Of a stretch of 64,000 nucleotides of DNA, positions 22,323 to 29,877 are shown piece after piece. The first letter of the stretch is position 1. Every line of letters begins with the position of its first letter. The notes below the pieces were generated by a model, which did not search any database, was not told where the DNA came from, and saw nothing but the letters and a program-made list of their open reading frames with translations. A program made the translations under genes and the position numbers. Source of the DNA: a candidate division Hyd24-12 bacterium UBA6080. GTDB lineage: Bacteria; Fermentibacterota; Fermentibacteria; Fermentibacterales; JCC-6. The stretch covers positions 1-64,000 of the forward strand of contig DIXM01000009.1 of the NCBI GenBank assembly GCA_002436025.1, given 5' to 3'.

Positions 22323-23615
22323 CTACTGTGCTCTGCGGTTTTCGACTACGCCCTTGAATGACTCCATTCGGATCTTGATCTGTTCCGAGTCTTCCTGGGA
22401 GTAGTCGCTTACGATCTTCATTGAAGGTATGTTCATTTCTGACAGCATTTTGTCCATCACACCGGCCTCTATGTTGAAGCCGTGGCAGTACTGCAGGATG
22501 TTGTGAATCACGCCTTCGGTCCTGTATTCCTCAACGAGGCCCTTCAGATTGTCCCGGCGCTCAATGTTCGGGGTGAAACATGCACAGTCGACCTCGAAGT
22601 ATCTGTCGGCGATGGCTTCAATCATCTCATCCACCGTCTCGAGGTCTTCCGGAACATTGTTCCTGCTGTAACGAAGGCCGGTGCATGACTCGTCGATAAC
22701 CACCCTGAGGCCCGACATTTCAGCGGCGGCGTGGATTTTGGCGTAGCCCATGGGTGATGGTGTTCCCGCCATCACGACCCTGACCCCGGGTTCCTGATAG
22801 GCTGACACCCCTTTTGCTGCCCTTTGCTCAAGCTCATCGAGCAGTGTTTTCCCGGTCTCCAGGAAAGTGTCGATGTCCATGTTCAGGGCCACCTGGGATA
22901 CGAGCAGTGCATCCAGGCCGCTGATTGGCGGTTCATGTAGTTTTCGGAACTCGTTTATCGCGTTGAGAACGTCACGCTTCCGGTTCTGCTTCCTTATGCC
23001 TTCCCGAAGGGAAGCAGCGGTTATTGAGGCTCCTGAAAGTGATTCCATCTGACTGGCGAAATCCTTGACCTCCGCAAGCCAGAGCGCCCTGTCACGGGCG
23101 TTCTTCTTCTGGGGAACCTCAAGAACACGAAAGTTCAGAAGGTCCCAGGTTTTCTTTTTCGCATCACAGGTTGTTTCCCCAACCACGAAGTCCTTCAGGG
23201 TTTTGTATGGGCACGTGCCGCTGAGGGCCATGCCGAAAGTTGACCTGACGAGGGGGCAGATATCCCTTGGGAGGATCTTGTCGGCATAGTTCACCGAGAA
23301 CCCTGTTCCTCCGCAAAGGGGGATGTTCAGGACTTTCGCCGCCATCGTTATCTCGTCGGGAAGGTAGATGCAGAACGAGCCGATGGATTTGCCCCCGGCT
23401 TTCCGGTGCTCGATAACCTCGGCAACCCTCTGACCGTGGCTGTCATGAAGGGCGCGGTCGAAAGCCAGCATTGCCTTCGGCCTGTTCTTCTGCCAAAGGA
23501 AATTTCTGGAATGGGTTTTTCCGGAGTTCTCCAGGAGCTGGTCATGGAGCTTGACGTCCATGTTCAACTCGGCCCACATGTCGTGGAGCTGTTTCGAATC
23601 CAAACGATCCTTCAT
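22323..23615 (-). CDS. 2-hydroxyacyl-CoA dehydratase/benzoyl-CoA reductase-type subunit (HgdB/BcrC-like)
   Basis: 430 residues of the HgdB/BcrC/FldB superfamily, whose members bind a 4Fe-4S cluster and carry out ATP-driven radical dehydrations or reductions. Family blocks are visible: IPLCGGTGFS (Cys 101), LPRDICPLVRSTFG (Cys 120), CPYKTLKDFVVGETTCDAKK (Cys 135 and 150), VVMAGTPSPMGYAKI, VVIDESCTGLRY and DCACFTPNIERRDNLKGLVEEY. The usual second subunit and the ASKHA-type activator (HgdC) are not next to it. It may act as a homodimer or with partners elsewhere. The true function (dehydratase, reductase or double-cubane-type) is open. It is co-transcribed with the PPOX gene. Confidence 0.82.
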   Translation of the reverse strand: MKDRLDSKQLHDMWAELNMDVKLHDQLLENSGKTHSRNFLWQKNRPKAMLAFDRALHDSHGQRVAEVIEHRKAGGKSIGSFCIYLPDEITMAAKVLNIPLCGGTGFSVNYADKILPRDICPLVRSTFGMALSGTCPYKTLKDFVVGETTCDAKKKTWDLLNFRVLEVPQKKNARDRALWLAEVKDFASQMESLSGASITAASLREGIRKQNRKRDVLNAINEFRKLHEPPISGLDALLVSQVALNMDIDTFLETGKTLLDELEQRAAKGVSAYQEPGVRVVMAGTPSPMGYAKIHAAAEMSGLRVVIDESCTGLRYSRNNVPEDLETVDEMIEAIADRYFEVDCACFTPNIERRDNLKGLVEEYRTEGVIHNILQYCHGFNIEAGVMDKMLSEMNIPSMKIVSDYSQEDSEQIKIRMESFKGVVENRRAQ

Positions 23616-23877
23616 GGAACCGCCTTCCCGGTCAGTGTGACCGCAAAGGCGCGAGGCCCGTCAGGCGGTCAGGTGCTGACCCGTTCCGCCGGCCTTCCCG
23701 AGGCCGGACACTGTTGCTCAGTTACGTAGGAACCTGTTGGTCACCTGTAGCCTCTCTTCGAAAGATGAACAGGGATTTTACCCTTTTCCGAACTGCTGTC
23801 AAGCGGTAAAGAGCAGGGGAGTTGCCTTTGGCATTGCCCATTCAGAGGGACTTCTCCGTTTTGGGATTCCTGCGTGC
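23616..23877 (-). other. Intergenic leader upstream of the HgdB-like gene with two hairpins
   Basis: No gene is seen here. Two short perfect hairpins lie within the 100 bases before the start: CCGGCCT-TCCCG-AGGCCGG at 23689-23707 and GGTCAG-GTG-CTGACC around 23667-23681. They may be an attenuator or the end of the upstream propeller gene's mRNA. I could not match them to a known riboswitch. Confidence 0.35.
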
Positions 23878-24999
23878 CTATTCCGAACGGGGGACGATCT
23901 CGATGATCTCTTCCATCATGTAGACAACCGGAAACAACTCGGGATCGCTGGTGCAAGCGACGATGCCCCAGGGGTTGATGATGATGGTCCAGTCGCGTGT
24001 TTCCTGCCAGTCGGGCATGCGAAGCGAGCAGTCGTAAAGGAAAGTGCCCGATTTGTCGTACACCCTGAGGCGGGAGGGATCGGCTGACGCCCTGACCCAG
24101 AGCCTGCCGGCTCCGTCGCAGGACAGGTCCCTCATGCTGTAGTGATACTCCGGTGGTTCGTATGAGAAACCGGCGGGTGACCCGGTTGCCGAAATCCAGT
24201 TCTGTCTGGCTCTCTCCCGCAGGACTTCGATCTCTTCGTCTGTCCTTCTTTCAGGCTCGTAAGGCTCATCGATGAGAAAGAGCGTGTCGCCCGCTGAAGT
24301 GCAGCACGCTATGCTGAACGCATCGGTTGAGCGGTCTGCGATGAAGACCGTTCCGTCTCTGTCAACCGTGAACAAAATGTTCGTGGTGTTTTGAAAACCG
24401 CTGCTCCGGTCTGCGGGCGCCAGTCTTCTACGATACACAGCAACCGGCTGATCACTCCCGCGGTAAAGGGCCACTTCCATTCCCATTGAATCCGGGCGCT
24501 GGATGACCGTCGAGATGGCAATGCAGCCCAGGTCTGGTGCCGGACATGAACGCACGGGTCCGAACATGTCGGCTGATGTGCCGACCGTTTCCGAAAGCAG
24601 CTCGAAAGTCGGGGAAAACCATGCGATCTTGCGGTCGTTCGCACTGGTTATCATGATGTTGCCCGATTCATCGCATCCGAGCTGAGCCGGGTGCATGAAC
24701 TCGCCCGGGCCTGATCCAAGAGGGGCGAATTCGCCTTCGTACTCTCCCGCATGGGTGTAGAAACTCACGATCCCGGTTGTTCTGTCAAGAACACCGATCC
24801 TCCCGTCGGGGAAAGTACAAAGTGCCCCTATGCTTCCGAACATGTAGCGGGGGTCTCCCATCTCGATGCCCATCGAGTCTCGGGGAACCAGAAAATGAAG
24901 GGTATCGTTTCCGGCTGAAGCATGGGAGTCGGAGTTGTTCGTGCATCCCATGAGGAAAACGGCGGCTGAGAGAAAAATCCTCGAGAATTGCTTTCTCAT
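23878..24999 (-). CDS. Six-bladed beta-propeller lipoprotein
   Basis: 373 residues. Signal MRKQFSRIFLSAAVFLMGCTN ends in a lipobox with Cys 19. The mature part is an NHL/6-bladed propeller: repeated strand sets such as GALCTFPDGRIGVLDRTTG, IVSFYTHAGEYEGEFAPLG followed by SGPGEFMHPAQL, and GNIMITSANDRKIAWFS. The same G-x-G-P-G-E block occurs in the lipoprotein at 43982, so the two are paralogues. GGAGG stands before ATG 24999. Together with the small outer-membrane-type protein upstream (55 bases apart, same strand) it forms a pair. Role unknown; propellers of this kind often bind peptides or polysaccharides at the surface. Confidence 0.82.
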   Translation of the reverse strand: MRKQFSRIFLSAAVFLMGCTNNSDSHASAGNDTLHFLVPRDSMGIEMGDPRYMFGSIGALCTFPDGRIGVLDRTTGIVSFYTHAGEYEGEFAPLGSGPGEFMHPAQLGCDESGNIMITSANDRKIAWFSPTFELLSETVGTSADMFGPVRSCPAPDLGCIAISTVIQRPDSMGMEVALYRGSDQPVAVYRRRLAPADRSSGFQNTTNILFTVDRDGTVFIADRSTDAFSIACCTSAGDTLFLIDEPYEPERRTDEEIEVLRERARQNWISATGSPAGFSYEPPEYHYSMRDLSCDGAGRLWVRASADPSRLRVYDKSGTFLYDCSLRMPDWQETRDWTIIINPWGIVACTSDPELFPVVYMMEEIIEIVPRSE

Positions 25000-25054
25000 G
25001 ATTCCTCCATCCACGTTTCTCCGTGCATACGCGGGAGGCGTGGGTTCAGCGATT

Positions 25055-25636
25055 TTACGGGATAAGAAGCGACACACCCGCACTGCCCGTGATGTCTTCG
25101 AAGCCCGGAAAAATGGTGGCCATGCTGACTTTCAGGTCTCCCAAAGGGGTTGCAATGACGGTTCCAACTTCAACCTTCGGCCCGATGCAGGTCGAATTCA
25201 CTGACTGCTCAGTGCCGGTGAAAGGGTCGCACCACGTTTCACGGTAGTGGTGAAGCTCGATTCCCGAGCCCAGGAAGAAAGCTCCAAACCTGCGCCGGGC
25301 TACAAGCTCTATCATTATGAGGTTTCCATCCCTGTTCATCGAATGGCTCCCGGAATCGGGGGGCGTAACGCTGGCTGGGACGTAGTTGTTCCAGTATCCG
25401 CCGATGTTCGCGTCGATGCAGCCGGTTAGCCTTCCATCAATGCCGAGCCCGAAAGACCGCTGGGCGGCATTGGGGAACAGAACGCGTGTTTCGCCATACT
25501 CGTATGAAACACTCTCCACCCCGGACAGATAGCTGCTCCCCCAAACAGTCCACCTGAATGACGGCGCTATCCGTAAATGAATTCCATATGCGCTTGAGCA
25601 GGCCATCAGAACTGCCAGCGCCTTAAGGCTGAGCAT
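25055..25636 (-). CDS. Small outer-membrane-type protein
   Basis: 193 residues from ATG 25636; the frame is open far upstream to 25897, but a signal peptide (MLSLKALAVLMACSSAYG) begins here. The mature part is rich in Gly, Ser and aromatic residues in amphipathic strands, typical of an 8-strand barrel (IELVARRRFGAFFLGSGIEL, KVEVGTVIATPLGDLKVSM). No family name can be given. It precedes the propeller lipoprotein on the same strand, recalling the pairing of the 43982 propeller with the 45106 FadL-like barrel. The divergent methyltransferase gene begins about 150 bases away. Confidence 0.6.
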   Translation of the reverse strand: MLSLKALAVLMACSSAYGIHLRIAPSFRWTVWGSSYLSGVESVSYEYGETRVLFPNAAQRSFGLGIDGRLTGCIDANIGGYWNNYVPASVTPPDSGSHSMNRDGNLIMIELVARRRFGAFFLGSGIELHHYRETWCDPFTGTEQSVNSTCIGPKVEVGTVIATPLGDLKVSMATIFPGFEDITGSAGVSLLIP

Positions 25637-25784
25637 GCTTTTCCCATCGAACAGAGCAATAAACCATTGTGCAATCTTAATATACGATGTTTGGCCATGA
25701 ATGCATTGACTGCCGACAACCCTGAAAGTATTCTCCATGACATACTTCTCAATAAAACGGAAGCAGGACAGTTTGGAGGAAGTT

Positions 25785-26564
25785 ATGGAACCGCCTTCTC
25801 GTGAGTGGTTTGCCGATGAGAGATATTGGGAGGCCAATCGCGGGTTCATCTGGAGCGAACAGCGTCTGGAGGCGTCCGCCGCTGCGGCCGGGAGCATTGC
25901 AAGGCTCCTTGAGATGAAGCCCGGGGCTTCAGTGCTTGACCTTGCATGCGGTTTCGGAAGGCACGCCCTGGCGTTGTCCGCGCTTGGCTACAGGGTCACC
26001 GGCGTCGACATTAACCCCGCATTCATAGCTGAAGCCTCCCGGAAAGCACTTGAAACGAAACTGACCGCAAGGTTTGTTTGCGCCGACATGAGGGAGTTCA
26101 GGGAGCACGAGAGCTTCGACAGCATAATGATCGTGTACAATTCCTTCGGATATTTTCAGGATCCTGAAGACGATTCAAAGGTCATCGAGAACTGCTTCCA
26201 TTCCCTGAAGCCCGGGGGAAGACTTCTTATCCAGAGTGTTACCCGCGAATTGCTCATGGCACTCAGACCTGAAAGATGTTTCAGGTACTGGCATGAAGAG
26301 GGCGAAGGCAGGTTCAGGCTCGAGGAAACCGAGGCGAATGAGGACTGGACCTGGAACACCACACGCTGGATCGTGCTCTGCGGCGCTGAGCGCAGGGAGT
26401 ACTCGTACGGAATGCGGATATACTCCCTCGGCGAGTATCTTGGCCTTCTCGGTTCCAAAGGGTTTGGCGGCTTCCAGACCTTCGGCGGTTTCAGCGGAAG
26501 GCCCTACGAAAAGGGGAAAGACCATCTCACTCTGGTCGCCGTAAAACCTTTCGAAACGCCATGA
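25785..26564 (+). CDS. Class I SAM-dependent methyltransferase
   Basis: 259 residues. Motif I is SVLDLACGFGRHALALSALG, motif II GVDINPAFI, then ADMREFREHESFDSI and IVYNSFGYFQDPEDD, which fits the Methyltransf_25 group acting on small molecules. The C-terminal third is a beta-rich extension (WNTTRWIVLCGAERREYSYG, MRIYSLGEYLGLLGSKGF) as in proteins annotated 'class I SAM methyltransferase' of about 250 residues. I chose ATG 25785 with GGAGGA five bases before; 25737 lies in non-coding-like sequence. Alone between divergent and VapBC-like neighbours; substrate unknown. Confidence 0.88.
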   Translation: MEPPSREWFADERYWEANRGFIWSEQRLEASAAAAGSIARLLEMKPGASVLDLACGFGRHALALSALGYRVTGVDINPAFIAEASRKALETKLTARFVCADMREFREHESFDSIMIVYNSFGYFQDPEDDSKVIENCFHSLKPGGRLLIQSVTRELLMALRPERCFRYWHEEGEGRFRLEETEANEDWTWNTTRWIVLCGAERREYSYGMRIYSLGEYLGLLGSKGFGGFQTFGGFSGRPYEKGKDHLTLVAVKPFETP

Positions 26565-26652
26565 TCCCATGACACTGTGCTCTTGTCCTGCATCCAGAGG
26601 CATTGCCATGATGTGATCGATCATGTATATGTCATACAGAAAGGAGATCGAT

Positions 26653-26862
26653 ATGAACGAGGTGATCGTCTCTCCCAAATACCAGGTTGTCATTCCAAAA
26701 GCTGTCAGAGACAGCTCCGGCATAGTTCCCGGCGCAAGGCTTCAGGTTCTGAGTTATGACGACAGGATCGAATTCGTTAAGGTAAGGGAAGTCTGCGAAA
26801 TGCGAGGCTTTCTCCATGGCTGCGATCCAACCTTTGATCGCGATGAGAATGACCGTACATGA
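26653..26862 (+). CDS. AbrB/MazE-type antitoxin (VapB-like)
   Basis: 69 residues with the swapped-hairpin AbrB fold: EVIVSPKYQVVIPKAVRDSS and PGARLQVLSYDDRIEFVKV. The tail CEMRGFLHGCDPTFDRDEND should bind the PIN toxin. AAGGAG precedes ATG 26653. It overlaps the toxin start by four bases (ATGA). Function: neutralise the adjacent PIN ribonuclease and repress the operon. Confidence 0.88.
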   Translation: MNEVIVSPKYQVVIPKAVRDSSGIVPGARLQVLSYDDRIEFVKVREVCEMRGFLHGCDPTFDRDENDRT

Positions 26863-27251
26863 ATCTTGTAGACACCTCGGGTTGGATTGAGTACTTCTTT
26901 GGAGGACCCAACGCCTGGTTTTTTTCAGCTCCGGTTGAAGCCACGAATGATTTGATCGTACCCGTGATATGCCTCTATGAAGTTTTCAAGAAAGTAAATC
27001 TCGTAGCGGACGAAGCACGAGCACTTCAGGCAGTTGCCCATATGAATCAGGGCACGGTTGTTGATCTCACGGAGAGTATCGCATTGAGCGCTGCTTTGCT
27101 CAGCATCAGGCACAGGCTGCCAATGGCTGACAGTCTGATACTTGCCACTTCCCGCGCCCATGGTGCACTGGTGTGGACTCAGGATAGTCATTTCGCGGAG
27201 CTCCCCGGAGTGAAATTCATAAAAGCAGGGATTAGCGGGAACAACTGTTGA
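26859..27251 (+). CDS. PIN-domain toxin (VapC-like ribonuclease)
   Basis: 130 residues. PIN acidic residues are in place: MNLVDTSGWIEYF (Asp 5), VPVICLYEVFKKV (Glu about 43), HRLPMADSLILATSRAHGA (Asp about 92) and LVWTQDSHFAELPGVKFI (Asp about 109). VapC toxins cut tRNA or rRNA at single sites. It is co-transcribed with the AbrB-type antitoxin upstream. The insert FGGPNAWFFSAPVEAT after the first strand is within family variation. A mobile-type module set among single-copy genes. Confidence 0.88.
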   Translation: MNLVDTSGWIEYFFGGPNAWFFSAPVEATNDLIVPVICLYEVFKKVNLVADEARALQAVAHMNQGTVVDLTESIALSAALLSIRHRLPMADSLILATSRAHGALVWTQDSHFAELPGVKFIKAGISGNNC

Positions 27252-27351
27252 ACCAATACGGTTTGTTATGGGATTGTGCTTCCCGGAAATTATGCTGTAT
27301 GGGTGGAATACCCTTGCAATCGTGTGATCGCTGTAAAGAAGGAGACTGCCC

Positions 27352-28167
27352 ATGAATAGTGCCCGGTATACCATCGCCTCTGTTGCACCCACGCTCTGTG
27401 CCCTCATGGGAGTATCTTCCCCCAATGGATCAACCACGGGAGCTGTGCGGAGTGTGTTGTCGGAGGCTGGCCGGGTGTTCGGGGGCGGAAGCGCAGAAAA
27501 GTTTCTTTTGTTCGCGCCCGATGCCATGGGTTGCCATCTGGCGGGCGTGCGCCCCGATCTCTTCGCTTCGGTGGCTTCAGTCGCTCCGCTCAGGCTTTCC
27601 CTTCGGTCTGTGGTCCCTCCCAAAACGCCGGTGTGTTTCGCTTCAATGTTCACGGGGATGGATCCTTTGCAGCACGGGATACGAAAGTACGAAAAACCCG
27701 TTCTGACGTGCGACACACTGTTCGATGCGCTGGCACGGAACGGGAAGCGTGTTGCGGTCGTCACAGTGAGGGACTGCAGCATTGATGCAATCTTCAGGGG
27801 CAGCCCTGTTGACTTCTTTTCAGAGGAGTACGACCCACGGGTGACCGACCGTGCCCTTTCGCTGATCGCCGATGGGAAACATGACTTCGTACTTGCCTAC
27901 CACCAGGAGTACGACGATGTGATGCACGGTTCCACACCATTTTCGGACGAGGCCCTGAATGCCGCCGGGAACCATGTTGAGAGCTTTCTGAGGCTTTGCC
28001 GGGCGGTTGACCTTCACTGGGCTGCATTCAACAGGGCCGTCCTCTTCGCGCCCGACCATGGAGCCCACACGGATGCGGCGACAGGCCGCGGGAATCACGG
28101 TGATGATATTCCCGAAGACATGGATGTCTTTCATTTCTGGGGGTTCGGGAAAGGGGTGAGACGGTGA
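27352..28167 (+). CDS. Alkaline-phosphatase-superfamily protein
   Basis: 271 residues. The metal site residues of the alkaline phosphatase superfamily can be seen: FLLFAPDAMGCHL (first Asp), VVPPKTPVCFASMFTGMDP (Thr nucleophile in K-T-P, then the TG-x-x-P-x-x-HG block), YHQEYDDVMHG and FAPDHGAHTD. This resembles the phosphodiesterase/pyrophosphatase or phosphoglycerate-mutase branches. There is no sulfatase C-x-P-x-R. No signal peptide is visible, so it is probably cytosolic. AAGGAG lies before ATG 27352. Its last bases overlap the SUMF1-like lipoprotein gene (GTGA). At 271 residues it is shorter than most family members. Substrate unknown. Confidence 0.75.
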   Translation: MNSARYTIASVAPTLCALMGVSSPNGSTTGAVRSVLSEAGRVFGGGSAEKFLLFAPDAMGCHLAGVRPDLFASVASVAPLRLSLRSVVPPKTPVCFASMFTGMDPLQHGIRKYEKPVLTCDTLFDALARNGKRVAVVTVRDCSIDAIFRGSPVDFFSEEYDPRVTDRALSLIADGKHDFVLAYHQEYDDVMHGSTPFSDEALNAAGNHVESFLRLCRAVDLHWAAFNRAVLFAPDHGAHTDAATGRGNHGDDIPEDMDVFHFWGFGKGVRR

Positions 28168-29267
28168 GAAATGCAGTTTGCATGATGGCCTTGTTCGTTG
28201 CTCTTCTCTCGGGTTGCGGAGGCAACCCATCTGATCCGGGAAACCCCACTTCGTCGTACCTTTGCGCGTTTTTTTCCGGAGAGACCGAAGAACCGCCGAT
28301 GTCTTGCCAACTAACCCTGAACTGGAGCGAGTGCCCCGACAGCGATTTTGAAAGCTACACCCTCTTCCGCTCCATGAATCCCGGCATAGCTGCGGACACC
28401 TCCGGTGCCGACGACCTGGGCTCCTTCACGAGCACCAACATCATGCAGTTCACAGACGAAGGAGTGGGCTGGGGGTCTTCATACCACTACGCCCTTCTCA
28501 CCTTCAACACCCAGGGTCTTGCTGCCTGGAGCAACGAGGTTGAGATCGAAACACCTGAAGCCCCGCTTCCCATGGGAATGGAGTTCGTGATGGTTCCCGC
28601 GGGTTCCTTCGAAATGGGTTCTCCGACGGGTGATCCAGGTTCATTTGAGGCGGAACGCCCGGTTCATACAGTGACCTTCGACTACTCCTTCGAGATAATG
28701 ACCACCGAAGTCACACAGGCGATGTGGGAAGAGCTTTTTCAGAACCCCTGGTCCGATCCTTCTCAATTCTCCGGACCCGACCGCCCTGTAGACAGCATCC
28801 TGTGGGAGGAGTGTCAGGACTTCGCGGAAGCGATGAATGAGCTGGACCCAGGGCATGAGTACCGCCTTCCCAGCGAGGCCGAGTGGGAGTACGCATGCAG
28901 GGCCGGAACCACGACCAGGTTCTACTGGGGTGATGATCCCGAATACTCTCAGATATTGCAGTATGCCTGGTTCAGCGAAAACTCGGGAGATGAGACCCAT
29001 CCCGTCGGTGAGAAACTTCCGAACTCACGTGGTCTTTTTGACATGAGCGGTAACGCCTGGGAATGGTGCCTGGACACCTGGCATGCAGATTATGAGGGTG
29101 CCCCTTCGGACGGCAGCGCATGGGTGGATGGTTCGGCCGACCACATTATCCGGGGTGGTGGCTGGATCATTGGCGGGCGTTACTGCCGTTCGGCTCACAG
29201 GGAGTACATCAGCGCGGGCAACACCTATTCGTTCCTGGGTTTCCGCCTGGTCAGGACGGTTCGCTGA
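28164..29267 (+). CDS. Lipoprotein with fibronectin-like and SUMF1/FGE-sulfatase domains
   Basis: 367 residues. Signal MRNAVCMMALFVALLSGCGG, lipobox Cys 18. Residues about 45-130 form a fibronectin type III-like domain (LTLNWSECPDSDFESYTLFR). From about 138 the SUMF1/FGE fold follows: MEFVMVPAGSFEMGSP, TTEVTQAMWEEL, YRLPSEAEWEYACRAGTTTR, SGNAWEWCLDTW, and GGRYCRSAHREYISAGN followed by LGFRLVR. True formylglycine-generating enzymes need a pair of cysteines near the end; only one (R-Y-C-R) is present, so this is more likely a binding or structural member. It starts at GTG 28164 within the previous stop. It is exported, its operon partner seemingly is not, so no direct sulfatase link is implied. 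Confidence 0.85.
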   Translation: MRNAVCMMALFVALLSGCGGNPSDPGNPTSSYLCAFFSGETEEPPMSCQLTLNWSECPDSDFESYTLFRSMNPGIAADTSGADDLGSFTSTNIMQFTDEGVGWGSSYHYALLTFNTQGLAAWSNEVEIETPEAPLPMGMEFVMVPAGSFEMGSPTGDPGSFEAERPVHTVTFDYSFEIMTTEVTQAMWEELFQNPWSDPSQFSGPDRPVDSILWEECQDFAEAMNELDPGHEYRLPSEAEWEYACRAGTTTRFYWGDDPEYSQILQYAWFSENSGDETHPVGEKLPNSRGLFDMSGNAWEWCLDTWHADYEGAPSDGSAWVDGSADHIIRGGGWIIGGRYCRSAHREYISAGNTYSFLGFRLVRTVR

Positions 29268-29273
29268 ATCTGG

Positions 29274-29870
29274 TCACCACGCGCTGTACAGACGCTCCAG
29301 CATCTCCATGATCTTCGCCCCGTACTGCCTGTCAGCCGCCCAGGTCCCGGACAACCCGAGAATACCCGGGGACTTTCCCCTGGGGGTGACGTAGCTGTAA
29401 CGGGGGTCAACCAGTTCACCCACCAGCGGCGCAGTGGAGCCGTACGCCTTGAGGTGCTGCACATGGGCGCGCACGCCTGTCCGCTCGTCGGGGAAGAAGT
29501 GTCCGCGCTGTTCGGCGCTCACCGCCCCGAGTCCGCAGAAGTTGTTCATGTTCTCTGTGACCAGGCCGCCGAACCGTAAAAATCCCGTCTCCAGGCACAT
29601 CTGAACGAACGCCACATCAGAATTGACCCCCTCGACGGAAGCCTCTTCGATGTAAAGGGACGCGAGAAGCGTCACCCTCTCAAGGTCGGCCCCCGGGTTG
29701 TTCCCAATGAAGAATGAAACAAGCTGCGCCTGGCTCATGAGCCCCTGGCCCATGATGAGTTCGGGTGTGGTCGGCACCGGTTCGTAAAAATCGGGGTTAC
29801 CGGATTCGTAGGCGGTCACGCCTTGTGTGAACAACAGGATCATGATTGCGCAAAGTGGAGTGTTGTTCAT
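29274..29870 (-). CDS. Secreted glucosaminidase-domain protein
   Basis: 198 residues. A signal peptide (IMILLFTQGVTAYESG) precedes an N-acetylglucosaminidase domain of the LytG/FlgJ type: LLASLYIEEASVEGVNSDVA, FVQMCLETGFLRFGG, MNNFCGLGAVSAEQ and FPDERTGVRAHVQHLKAYGS, ending WAADRQYGAKIMEMLERLY. The catalytic Glu is probably in C-L-E-T-G. It should cut peptidoglycan glycan strands in the periplasm. It starts seven bases after the stop of the 29878 gene and so is co-transcribed with that membrane protein. It ends seven bases from the convergent SUMF1-like gene. Confidence 0.85.
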   Translation of the reverse strand: MNNTPLCAIMILLFTQGVTAYESGNPDFYEPVPTTPELIMGQGLMSQAQLVSFFIGNNPGADLERVTLLASLYIEEASVEGVNSDVAFVQMCLETGFLRFGGLVTENMNNFCGLGAVSAEQRGHFFPDERTGVRAHVQHLKAYGSTAPLVGELVDPRYSYVTPRGKSPGILGLSGTWAADRQYGAKIMEMLERLYSAW

Positions 29871-29877
29871 CCCGTAA

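Noticed and set aside
23667..23707. Known riboswitch upstream of the HgdB-like gene
   Set aside because: Two short GC-rich hairpins are present, but nothing matches a riboswitch core that I know, and they may belong to the end of the upstream transcript.
28164..29267. True formylglycine-generating enzyme
   Set aside because: The C-terminal block has one Cys where active enzymes have two, and no sulfatase with C-x-P-x-R is nearby.
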